Below the pieces are notes generated by a model. It did no database searches and had not been told where the DNA came from. It worked only from the letters and a program-made list of their open reading frames with translations. This document shows positions 1 to 5,568 of a stretch of 6,243 nucleotides of DNA, in pieces; within the stretch, counting starts at the first letter, position 1; every line of letters starts with the position of its first letter. Origin of the DNA: Oxalobacteraceae bacterium UBA7693 (GTDB lineage Bacteria; Pseudomonadota; Gammaproteobacteria; Burkholderiales; Burkholderiaceae_D). The position numbers and the translations under genes were made by a program. The stretch covers positions 1 through 6,243 of the forward strand of contig DLGN01000274.1 in assembly GCA_002482715.1 (NCBI GenBank), in the 5' to 3' direction.

Positions 1-21
1 CTCAGATCGCTGACAAACCCC
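1..21 (+). repeat. Left terminal inverted repeat of the insertion sequence
   Basis: It pairs with 1585-1605 at 19 of 21 positions, the mismatches being adjacent bases 7 and 8. Its inner segment AAACCCC (15-21) also forms one arm of a terminator-like hairpin. The repeat may extend outwards past the window edge, but the right-hand partner suggests base 1 is the tip or very close to it. Confidence 0.85.
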
Positions 22-46
22 GTCTTTTTTAAAAGTGGGGTTTTTT
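15..46 (+). terminator. Terminator-like hairpin at the left end of the IS
   Basis: AAACCCC at 15-21 pairs with GGGGTTT at 37-43, with a further CTTT/AAAG pairing inside the loop, and a run of six T follows at 41-46 on the plus strand. This has the shape of an intrinsic terminator for transcription entering the element from the left, which would be antisense to the transposase. Read on the minus strand it lies directly after the transposase stop, but only three U follow the stem, so it would terminate less well in that direction. Confidence 0.6.
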
Positions 47-1541
47 ATTGGGCAATGATTGCGTCTCTAAACGGCATTTTAAAAATAAGTGAACTTCGCC
101 ACATATTTTTCAAACAAAGACCCAATGCCTTCCATGATCGCCATAGGTGCTTTGCTTGAGTTGAATAAGACGATAAAGAAAGGCGCAAAGCCTTTTCTAA
201 TAAACTCGCCATCTTCTTCATGTTTTGACATGCCGCAGCCAGCAGCGCTTGCGCCTTGACCTTGGCTAATCCACGAAAGCGCGCGTAACGATGACCATGG
301 AGTTGCTTCGCATCGGCGAAGCTCCGTTCGACCGTCTCTTTACGATGCTTGTAGATCTCTTTCCCACTTACACTAAGTCGGTTCGCATTGAGTTGTTCTT
401 TAAAATGCTGCCAGACATGTCGGGTCACGACTTTGACATGATTTTTACTCGCTGTGCACTGCGCTCTTGATGGGCAGTCACTGCATTGTTTGGCATCCGA
501 TTTGTATTCGCGGTAACCAAGTCGATTCGTAGTGGAGTACGCCAGTAATTGGCCATTCGGGCAGCGATAGACATCCGCCTTGGCATCATATTCGTACTCG
601 CGCTTATAGAAGAAACCCTCTTTATGATTGGGGCGACGATAGCCAATCACGCCATAGATATTGCGCTCAACTAGCCCTTTGCAAATGTGGGGTGTGAAGT
701 AGCCGGCATCGAGGCCGACTGCGCCAATTTCAAAACCAAAGCGGGTACGCATACGATCGATTCGATCCAGATAAGGACCGCTATCATGGACATTGGCTGG
801 CGTAACGTGGGTATCGGTGATGAGGGAATGGACGCCATCGACGGTGCGATGATCGAGGTAGAAGAATCCCGTTGGCTTGCCATCACGCACCATGTAGCCC
901 GCATCGGGATCGACCGGACTGATCTTGACTTCTTTCGTTGGCGGTTCTTCATCGTCGTCTTGATGCGAGAGTGGTTTTTTACCATGCGCCGAGCGGTCGG
1001 CATCAATCGCAGTGTTGAGTTCTTCTAGATAGTGCACGGGCTTTTGCGCTACCTGATGGATATCATAGCCATTCTTATTTGCTGAGGCTTTGAGATGGGT
1101 GCTGTCGCTGTAAAAGACACGTCCACCAATAAGTCCATGTCCAATCGCTTGCTCGACGATGGTATCGAAGATGGTTTGTTCTATATCGGTACCGGCAAAA
1201 CGACGACGGCGATTCTGCGACAGTGTCGAGGCATCAGGAATTTTATCGGTTAGTCGTAAGCCGAGAAACCAGCGATAGGCGACATTGACTTCAATCTCCC
1301 GAACAATTTGGCGCTCGGATCGGATGCCGAACAAGTAGCCAATAAAGAGCATCTTAAAAAGCAAAACGGGATCAAACGCGGGACGACCATTGTCTGCGCA
1401 ATAAAGCGCTTGCGTGCGTTCACGGATGAAATCAAAGTCGATGTGTCGATCAATTAAACGAAGCAGGTGGTCTTTTGGAACCAGTTGTTCCAAGGTGACC
1501 ATTTCTAATTCGTGTTGGAAAGGTGTGGGTGTTTTTAACAT
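45..1541 (-). CDS. IS1182-family DDE transposase
   Basis: This 498-residue protein would cut and join the element's ends during transposition. The N-terminal part (about 1-115) has the helical region typical of IS1182/IS5-like transposases (DUF772 type), including FDPVLLFKMLFIGYLFGIRS near residue 56 and a following RWFLGL. A candidate catalytic triad is visible: D146 in YSDSTHLKASANK, D278 in VGLDAGYF, and E405 in KETVERSFADAKQLHGHRYA. An insert between the second and third residues carries C327, C353, C356 and C362 (CPNG ... CSDCPSRAQC), a probable metal-binding knuckle common in this family. The tail (450-498) is basic and less conserved. The reading frame has no stop or frameshift. The ATG at 1541 is chosen because the conserved N-terminus begins there, although no convincing Shine-Dalgarno sequence precedes it. 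The stop codon lies inside the T-tract of the left-end hairpin, so gene and terminator overlap. Confidence 0.93.
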   Translation of the reverse strand: MLKTPTPFQHELEMVTLEQLVPKDHLLRLIDRHIDFDFIRERTQALYCADNGRPAFDPVLLFKMLFIGYLFGIRSERQIVREIEVNVAYRWFLGLRLTDKIPDASTLSQNRRRRFAGTDIEQTIFDTIVEQAIGHGLIGGRVFYSDSTHLKASANKNGYDIHQVAQKPVHYLEELNTAIDADRSAHGKKPLSHQDDDEEPPTKEVKISPVDPDAGYMVRDGKPTGFFYLDHRTVDGVHSLITDTHVTPANVHDSGPYLDRIDRMRTRFGFEIGAVGLDAGYFTPHICKGLVERNIYGVIGYRRPNHKEGFFYKREYEYDAKADVYRCPNGQLLAYSTTNRLGYREYKSDAKQCSDCPSRAQCTASKNHVKVVTRHVWQHFKEQLNANRLSVSGKEIYKHRKETVERSFADAKQLHGHRYARFRGLAKVKAQALLAAACQNMKKMASLLEKALRLSLSSYSTQAKHLWRSWKALGLCLKNMWRSSLIFKMPFRDAIIAQ

Positions 1542-1553
1542 GCCGTTATTAAA

Positions 1554-1586
1554 CCAAAAGACCTCGCACTTGGCGAGGCCTTTTGG
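1554..1586. terminator. Hairpin between the right IS end and the transposase start
   Basis: CCTCGC (1562-1567) pairs with GCGAGG (1573-1578) around a 5-base loop. After one A/C mismatch the stem continues as CCAAAAG (1554-1560) with CTTTTGG (1580-1586). The A-run on one side and T-run on the other make it terminator-like on both strands. On the minus strand the 3' arm is followed by TCTTTTGGTTT, about 10 to 20 bases ahead of the transposase ATG. It is therefore well placed to stop, or to mask translation from, transcripts running in from ppa. This protective role is known for hairpins at the ends of several insertion sequences and is inferred here. Confidence 0.55.
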
Positions 1587-1605
1587 GGTTTGTCAGCAGT
1601 CTGAG
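1585..1605 (-). repeat. Right terminal inverted repeat of the insertion sequence
   Basis: Reverse complement of the left-end repeat with 19 of 21 identical bases. On the plus strand it begins GGGGTTTGTCAGC and finishes CTGAG. The last base (G1605) is also the first base of the adjoining stem GGTAGC (1605-1610), so the exact junction could be 1605 or 1604. Confidence 0.85.
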
Positions 1606-1626
1606 GTAGCCTCAGCTACCTTTTTT
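1605..1626. terminator. Probable ppa terminator, abutted by the IS
   Basis: GGTAGC (1605-1610) and GCTACC (1615-1620) form a perfect 6-bp stem around the loop CTCA, with six T following on the plus strand (1621-1626). The six A on the minus strand preceding the stem suggest an originally bidirectional terminator placed about 25 bases after the ppa stop codon. In the direction of ppa transcription the expected U-tract is absent: the insertion sequence begins right after the stem. The structure can still terminate plus-strand transcription, but its efficiency for ppa is probably reduced. Confidence 0.6.
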
Positions 1627-1644
1627 ATTGTCTGGCTAATTCAA

Positions 1645-2181
1645 TTAAGCCAAAGATTTTTTGTAGTTTTCGACACCATTCAAAATCTCTGCACGAGCAT
1701 CATCTGTACTGCCCCAACCGTCGATCTTGACCCATTTACCTGGTTCTAAATCTTTGTAATGTTCAAAGAAATGCTGGATTTGATTCAAACGCAGAATGTT
1801 CAAATCTTCTGGTTTTTGCCAGTGTTGGTAGATAGGTAAAATTTTGTCGATAGGTACTGCTAAAACTTTACCGTCTGCACCTGCTTCGTCGTGCATATTC
1901 AAAATGCCGATAGGACGGCAACGCACAACAACGCCTGGGATCAATGGAAATGGTGTGATCACCAAAACATCGACTGGATCGCCATCGCCAGAAATTGTAT
2001 TTGGTACATAGCCGTAATTGCATGGATAGTGCATCGCCGTACCCATAAAGCGGTCAACAAAAATCGCGCCGCTTTCTTTATCTACTTCATATTTAATCGG
2101 ATCCGCGTTCATAGGAATCTCGATAATCACATTAAAATCGTTTGGCAAATCACGGCCGGCAGATACTTTATTTAAACTCAT
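1645..2181 (-). CDS. ppa: Inorganic pyrophosphatase, family I (EC 3.6.1.1)
   Basis: Cytoplasmic enzyme hydrolysing pyrophosphate to two phosphates, which pulls biosynthetic reactions such as nucleotide polymerisation and aminoacyl-tRNA formation forward. At 178 residues it has the usual length of bacterial family I enzymes. The active-site set known from the E. coli enzyme is present with a shift of one residue: E21, K30, E32, R44, Y56, D66, D68, D71, D98, D103, K105, Y142 and K143. The signature DGDPVDVLV (residues 66-74) holds the three metal-binding aspartates D66, D68 and D71. The ATG at 2181 gives the family's normal N-terminus and is preceded by a weak ribosome-binding site, GAAAG. ppa sits downstream of hemY in the same direction but after a 166-base gap with its own promoter-like sequence, so it is probably transcribed separately or in addition to read-through. 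The insertion sequence lies just after its terminator. Confidence 0.97.
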   Translation of the reverse strand: MSLNKVSAGRDLPNDFNVIIEIPMNADPIKYEVDKESGAIFVDRFMGTAMHYPCNYGYVPNTISGDGDPVDVLVITPFPLIPGVVVRCRPIGILNMHDEAGADGKVLAVPIDKILPIYQHWQKPEDLNILRLNQIQHFFEHYKDLEPGKWVKIDGWGSTDDARAEILNGVENYKKSLA

Positions 2182-2187
2182 AAGACA

Positions 2188-2192
2188 CTTTC
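2188..2192 (-). promoter_or_regulatory. Ribosome-binding site of ppa
   Basis: GAAAG on the minus strand, six bases before the ATG at 2181. It is a weak but correctly spaced match to the Shine-Dalgarno sequence and supports this start. Confidence 0.45.
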
Positions 2193-2228
2193 AGGTTAAA
2201 TCCAACACAATCACTCAGTAATGGCAGG

Positions 2229-2234
2229 ATTATA
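2229..2234 (-). promoter_or_regulatory. Candidate -10 box of a ppa promoter
   Basis: The minus strand has a perfect TATAAT in the context CGCTATAATCC. Transcription would begin near 2222 and leave a leader of about 40 bases before the ppa ATG, a sensible distance. No good -35 hexamer is found 16 to 19 bases upstream (the best candidate is TGCACC, three of six matches), so the promoter may be weak or depend on an activator. Confidence 0.5.
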
Positions 2235-2302
2235 GCGATTTTTAGGCATATTTGGTGCATTGCAGCAGCTCTTCTGGATTTACTTCAGCAGCTTTGTTGC
2301 CG

Positions 2303-2331
2303 ATTTTAATCCGATTAATCTGTCAGATCAA
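2303..2331 (-). promoter_or_regulatory. Second candidate promoter upstream of ppa
   Basis: On the minus strand TTGATC (2326-2331) and TAAAAT (2303-2308) stand 17 bases apart, matching the sigma-70 hexamers at four and five of six positions. The spacer contains the palindrome GATTAATC (2313-2320), a possible operator. The leader to ppa would be about 115 bases. Such matches occur by chance in AT-rich gaps, so this is tentative. Confidence 0.3.
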
Positions 2332-2347
2332 TTCGCAAATCTCTCGT

Positions 2348-3544
2348 TTATAAACTTGTTGCCAGCGCACATTGACGGTAGTGTTTAGTCGCCTCAGCAG
2401 GCTGTCCCAGCTTTTCATGCAACTGCGCCAAGCTCAAATTTGCTTCACGGACGACACGAGCTTCTTGGGCGTGACTTAAAGCATCTTCCATATGCACTTG
2501 TGCTTTACCCCATAGCTTTTGATGAAAACACAATACACCCAAGGTCAGTTCGAGTTCCGCATTTTTTACCTGCTTCTTCAGCCAATCTTCACAATGTTCG
2601 ATTTGCGAACGCAAAGCCGCAGACCCCTCAACACCAGCTGCTTCGCGATAGCTACGCAATAAACGATTATCCCACTCTTCGGCTAGCGCTCGTTCCACGA
2701 TATTTCTCGCTTCTTCCAGCAATTGGCATTGAGTAAATGCTGCAGCCGCGATCACAGCAATATAGCGATTTTTACGTTCAGCAACTGGCACTTCACTCCA
2801 GATGCGGCGCAAAGACTCGGCATCATGTCCATTTTCTTTCAACAAGGCCTCGTACGACATTTCACGCAAACGTCCAGCCAAGGCGGGATGAATTGCGTGA
2901 TTTTTTTCTAAAGTACGAACTAACTTCACAACCTCGGTCCAATTCTTCGCCTGTTGATTCGCCTTTAATGCCCAGCGCAATACTTGAATGTGTCGCTTAC
3001 CTCGGGCGTTCAATTCTTTGACCGCATCTAAGGCTTGCTCAGCTTTATGTTCATCTACATACAATTCAGTCATCGTGACTAAACGCGCAGTCTTATATGC
3101 AGTATCGTCTTCGATCCCTGCGAACCAAGCATTACGACGCTCGGATTGACTCATGTGATGCGCTGCTTTTGCGCCTATCAAACTGGCGAGAGCTTTGTTC
3201 TCCGGCAAATCTAAGGCTTTCACCGCGGACTTTTCGGCGTGTCCAAAACGACCTTCAAATAGCGCCTTCAATGCGTCACGAAGCGCACGATTACTTTCGC
3301 GTTCACGCTTGCTTTGACGATATTCCGCAACTTTTTTTGGCATCTCGGTAGTGACAACGATCGTACGCACGATCACATACACTACAAAAAATACGGCTGC
3401 CAAAATCAATAAGAAGAAATTCAAAGAGACATCAATTCGTGTAGGTGGATAGAACAACACCACATTACCAGCGTTAAAACGCCCGCCAATCGCGATACCG
3501 ACAGCCAAGGCAAACAGAATGAGAATACGAATAAAGATACGCAT
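2348..3544 (-). CDS. hemY: HemY, membrane-anchored TPR protein of heme biosynthesis
   Basis: This 398-residue inner-membrane protein belongs to the proteobacterial HemY family, which is unrelated to the protoporphyrinogen oxidase also called HemY in Bacillus. Residues about 4-20 and 42-63 are two hydrophobic segments joined by a short loop with FYPPTRIDVSLNFF, the hallmark of the HemY N-terminal domain. Then comes a basic stretch (KKVAEYRQSKRERESNRALRDAL), followed by an all-helical region to the C-terminus. Several parts of that region resemble TPR repeats, for example ALFEGRFGHAEKSAVKAL near 94 and LSLAQLHEKLGQPAEATKHY near the end. The molecular role is not firmly established; a scaffold for late heme enzymes is the usual proposal. 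The length is normal for the family (about 390-400). It starts 15 bases after the hemX stop with no clear ribosome-binding site, consistent with coupled translation in the hem operon. Confidence 0.93.
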   Translation of the reverse strand: MRIFIRILILFALAVGIAIGGRFNAGNVVLFYPPTRIDVSLNFFLLILAAVFFVVYVIVRTIVVTTEMPKKVAEYRQSKRERESNRALRDALKALFEGRFGHAEKSAVKALDLPENKALASLIGAKAAHHMSQSERRNAWFAGIEDDTAYKTARLVTMTELYVDEHKAEQALDAVKELNARGKRHIQVLRWALKANQQAKNWTEVVKLVRTLEKNHAIHPALAGRLREMSYEALLKENGHDAESLRRIWSEVPVAERKNRYIAVIAAAAFTQCQLLEEARNIVERALAEEWDNRLLRSYREAAGVEGSAALRSQIEHCEDWLKKQVKNAELELTLGVLCFHQKLWGKAQVHMEDALSHAQEARVVREANLSLAQLHEKLGQPAEATKHYRQCALATSL

Positions 3545-3559
3545 GGGTTTTTGGTGAGA

Positions 3560-4753
3560 TTAAGGTTTTACCTTGAAATTGCGAACAGAATTAAGACTTT
3601 CTGTTAATGCAGGCATTTCTATCGACAAGTTATTGCTTTGAATTTGCTTTAACAAAGCTTGTGCCGTTTGCGCTTGTTTTGAACGCACATCGAAATATTT
3701 AGAAATCAAATCTTGTGCTGAAATCATATCGCTTCGGAAGGCACCTTCGTTACGCGACAACAATGCCAAACGCGCATTGAGCAAACGTAATTTCAAATTC
3801 TCTTTCGCAAAATAGGCTTGTGAAGGATTGAGCAATAAGGCATCTGGTGATTCGACATTACGCACGCGAATCAATTGCTTCATCTCGCTCCACATCTCAC
3901 TGGAAAAACTCTGCCAACGATCTTGCAATTGTGCAGCGAAAGTGCTCTCCGTAGCCTCTTCCACTTTGTCATTTTTTGCCTTCGACGATCTTGGCAATAC
4001 ACGTAATGGGACTTTAGGCGGCGTAGAGACGACAGGTGGTTTTTCATCCGACCACAAAGGAATATTATCAACTTGCGCGATCACGCTATCGAGTCGTAAA
4101 ACCAAGCCAGTCATATCTAATTGTGGCAAGGCTTTGAGCATCTCAATATCTTTTGCGATTGCTCTTCGCACTGCGATAAATTGGGTTTTTTCTGCCTTTG
4201 CCAAACGTGCGTCTGAGTTTTGCAAAGCAATCAATGCGCCCTGCACATTACCAGCCAATTGCAATTGCTGACTGGCCGTTGCCAATACTTGTTCAATTTC
4301 GGCCAAAGCCCATTCATCACGGCTCTTGGATAAATCTTGATACAACTGTTCAAGCGCCACTTGCTGACCTTGCGCTTCCGTTTGTTTCGCTTCTAGCACA
4401 CTGACTTTGGCTTGCATATCGCGCGAAGACTCCTGCACGTTCTTTGCAATCCCTTTAATTTCGTTATTATTGATATCCGCTGTTTGCAAACGCCGCGCAA
4501 CCTCTTCTCGCAAAGTGCTCATCTGATTTTGCGAGCTATACCATTGCGCAGCTAATAACAGCGCCAACACACCTGAGACGATATAAGGCGTGTTATTGGC
4601 ATTGCCTGCATACGCACTTCCATTTGCATTTGTGTTCACACTTGCAGCAGCCTGTGTGTTCTCTGCAGAGACACTTGCCGCAGTTGTAGCAGTTGCTTCA
4701 GTCGCATTATTGGTCGTTGACATGGTGTCGGTAGAGGGAGTTTGTTCAGTCAT
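3560..4753 (-). CDS. hemX: HemX, membrane-anchored coiled-coil protein of the hem operon
   Basis: This 397-residue protein belongs to the HemX family (PF04375 type), often mislabelled as uroporphyrinogen-III C-methyltransferase. No SAM-binding glycine motifs are visible, so enzymatic activity is not supported. Residues 1-55 are a low-complexity tail rich in Ser, Thr, Asn and Ala and probably cytoplasmic. One membrane segment lies at about 57-71 (YIVSGVLALLLAAQWY). A probable coiled coil follows (about 78-145), then two conserved helical blocks: DEWALAEIEQVLATASQQLQL with ALIALQNSDARLA (146-185), and the C-terminal block from RWQSFSSEMWSEMKQLIRVR through YFAKENLKLRLLNARLALLSR (about 279-355). 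A Lys- and Pro-rich linker (235-265) separates them. The ATG overlaps the hemD stop as ATGA and has no good Shine-Dalgarno sequence, so translation is probably coupled to hemD. A second Met at residue 11 is a less likely start. Confidence 0.92.
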   Translation of the reverse strand: MTEQTPSTDTMSTTNNATEATATTAASVSAENTQAAASVNTNANGSAYAGNANNTPYIVSGVLALLLAAQWYSSQNQMSTLREEVARRLQTADINNNEIKGIAKNVQESSRDMQAKVSVLEAKQTEAQGQQVALEQLYQDLSKSRDEWALAEIEQVLATASQQLQLAGNVQGALIALQNSDARLAKAEKTQFIAVRRAIAKDIEMLKALPQLDMTGLVLRLDSVIAQVDNIPLWSDEKPPVVSTPPKVPLRVLPRSSKAKNDKVEEATESTFAAQLQDRWQSFSSEMWSEMKQLIRVRNVESPDALLLNPSQAYFAKENLKLRLLNARLALLSRNEGAFRSDMISAQDLISKYFDVRSKQAQTAQALLKQIQSNNLSIEMPALTESLNSVRNFKVKP

Positions 4754-5559
4754 AATGGTGATTGTAACGCGAGTAAGAGCTTTTCGTCGCCTGAAGCAGT
4801 CAGACGAATGTGTTTAAATCCTAATTCGCTTGCGACCTCAGCGATACGAAAATGAGGCACAAACAAATGTTGTTGTTGCATTTTGGCGACTGCATCCGGC
4901 TGATCGAGCTGAGCGCACCAATTTAATAAGGTTTTTAGCACCGCCGAACTAGTGATCACCCAATCGCAGCCTGCATTCAAATAAGTCTGTAAATCTTGTC
5001 TTTTCGACGCATCAAATGTTGGCGTCACACGTCGATAAGCGGTAATCGCTTGCACTTCAATCTGCGCGTCACGTAAAGCGTCGGCCAAAAAATCTCGCCC
5101 AGAATCAGCCCGCACTAACAACAATTTCTTCGATTTCAATGCTGGCAAATCCACAACTGTTAATAAGGTTTCAGAATCTGTTCTCTCCGCATTACTTGGA
5201 CTAAAAATACGTACATGCTGATCATTGATGCCATAGTTAAGCAATGCTTGGCGACTAGCCGCACCAACAACAGCAATCGCGACTTCGGCCGGCCACTGCC
5301 ATACGGAAGCTAAGCGCTGAAACCACGCATCAACCGCATTCGGACTAACGAACACCACCAAAGCAAAACTCGCTAATTCACGCAAAGCTTGGTCGAGCGC
5401 TGCATTCTCTGAGATCGGTTCAATCTCAAACAATGGAAAAACAATCGTGGATCGCCCGGCCTTTTCTAACAGCGCGTGCAGGTGCTGGGCTTGATGCGGT
5501 GGACGCGTAATGATGACCGCCGGAGCTTGCATCGCTATCTCTGTTTGTGTGGAATTCAC
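4750..5559 (-). CDS. hemD: Uroporphyrinogen-III synthase (EC 4.2.1.75)
   Basis: Cytoplasmic enzyme that closes linear hydroxymethylbilane into uroporphyrinogen III with inversion of ring D, the branch point for heme, siroheme and cobalamin. The 269 residues show the two-lobed HemD fold expected for the family: VIITRP (15-20) opens the first lobe, FVSPNAVDAWF lies at 70-80, KKLLLVRADSGRDFLADAL (144-162) and AYRRV (174-178, with the conserved tyrosine) belong to the second lobe, and WVITSSAVLKTLL (200-212) corresponds to the conserved TS(S/A) motif. Sequence similarity in HemD is low generally, so operon position after hemC strengthens the call. The listed start is a GTG nine bases after the hemC stop. 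An ATG at 5530-5532 (codon 10), directly before the conserved VIITRP strand and preceded by AGAGA, is an equally plausible start and would give 260 residues. The stop overlaps the hemX start by four bases. Confidence 0.93.
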   Translation of the reverse strand: MNSTQTEIAMQAPAVIITRPPHQAQHLHALLEKAGRSTIVFPLFEIEPISENAALDQALRELASFALVVFVSPNAVDAWFQRLASVWQWPAEVAIAVVGAASRQALLNYGINDQHVRIFSPSNAERTDSETLLTVVDLPALKSKKLLLVRADSGRDFLADALRDAQIEVQAITAYRRVTPTFDASKRQDLQTYLNAGCDWVITSSAVLKTLLNWCAQLDQPDAVAKMQQQHLFVPHFRIAEVASELGFKHIRLTASGDEKLLLALQSPL

Positions 5560-5568
5560 CTGTGCAGC

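Larger units (their letters stand above)
1..1605 (-). mobile_element. IS1182-like insertion sequence, apparently complete
   Basis: A single intact transposase gene is enclosed by terminal inverted repeats at 1-21 and 1585-1605. Reading inwards, both repeats begin CTCAGA, differ at the next two bases (TC at the left, CT at the right) and continue GCTGACAAACCCC, so 19 of 21 positions match. The outer limits give an element of about 1605 bp, a normal size for the IS1182 family with one transposase of about 500 residues. The left end is base 1 of the window, so the boundary there is inferred from the right repeat and a direct target duplication cannot be tested. The right end abuts a stem-loop just downstream of ppa. 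With an undamaged reading frame and well matched ends, the element may still be mobile; that last point is inference. Confidence 0.88.
2182..2347. other. hemY-ppa intergenic region
   Basis: This 166-base gap is the only sizeable non-coding stretch inside the host genes. It holds the two promoter-like signals listed separately, the palindrome GATTAATC, and a direct repeat CAGCAGCT (2263-2270 and 2286-2293 on the plus strand). I find no stem followed by a U-tract after hemY, so the hem transcript may run on into ppa. No tRNA, riboswitch or small open frame with a ribosome-binding site is apparent. Confidence 0.5.

Noticed and set aside
687..1028. Plus-strand open frame opposite the transposase gene
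   Set aside because: It lies wholly antisense to a strongly conserved transposase region, has no ribosome-binding site and no recognisable domain; it is a shadow frame.
1590..1618. Outward-facing promoter from the right IS end (TTGTCA resembling a -35 box)
   Set aside because: No -10-like hexamer occurs 16 to 18 bases downstream (CAGCTA or TCAGCT), and the direction would be antisense to ppa and run into a terminator.
2182..2347. Riboswitch or small RNA in the hemY-ppa gap
   Set aside because: No known riboswitch core, stable long stem or terminator followed by T is visible; only short palindromes and repeats.
3880..4071. Minus-strand alternative frame inside hemX
   Set aside because: It is a shorter frame nested in a well supported gene, with basic low-information sequence and no start signal.
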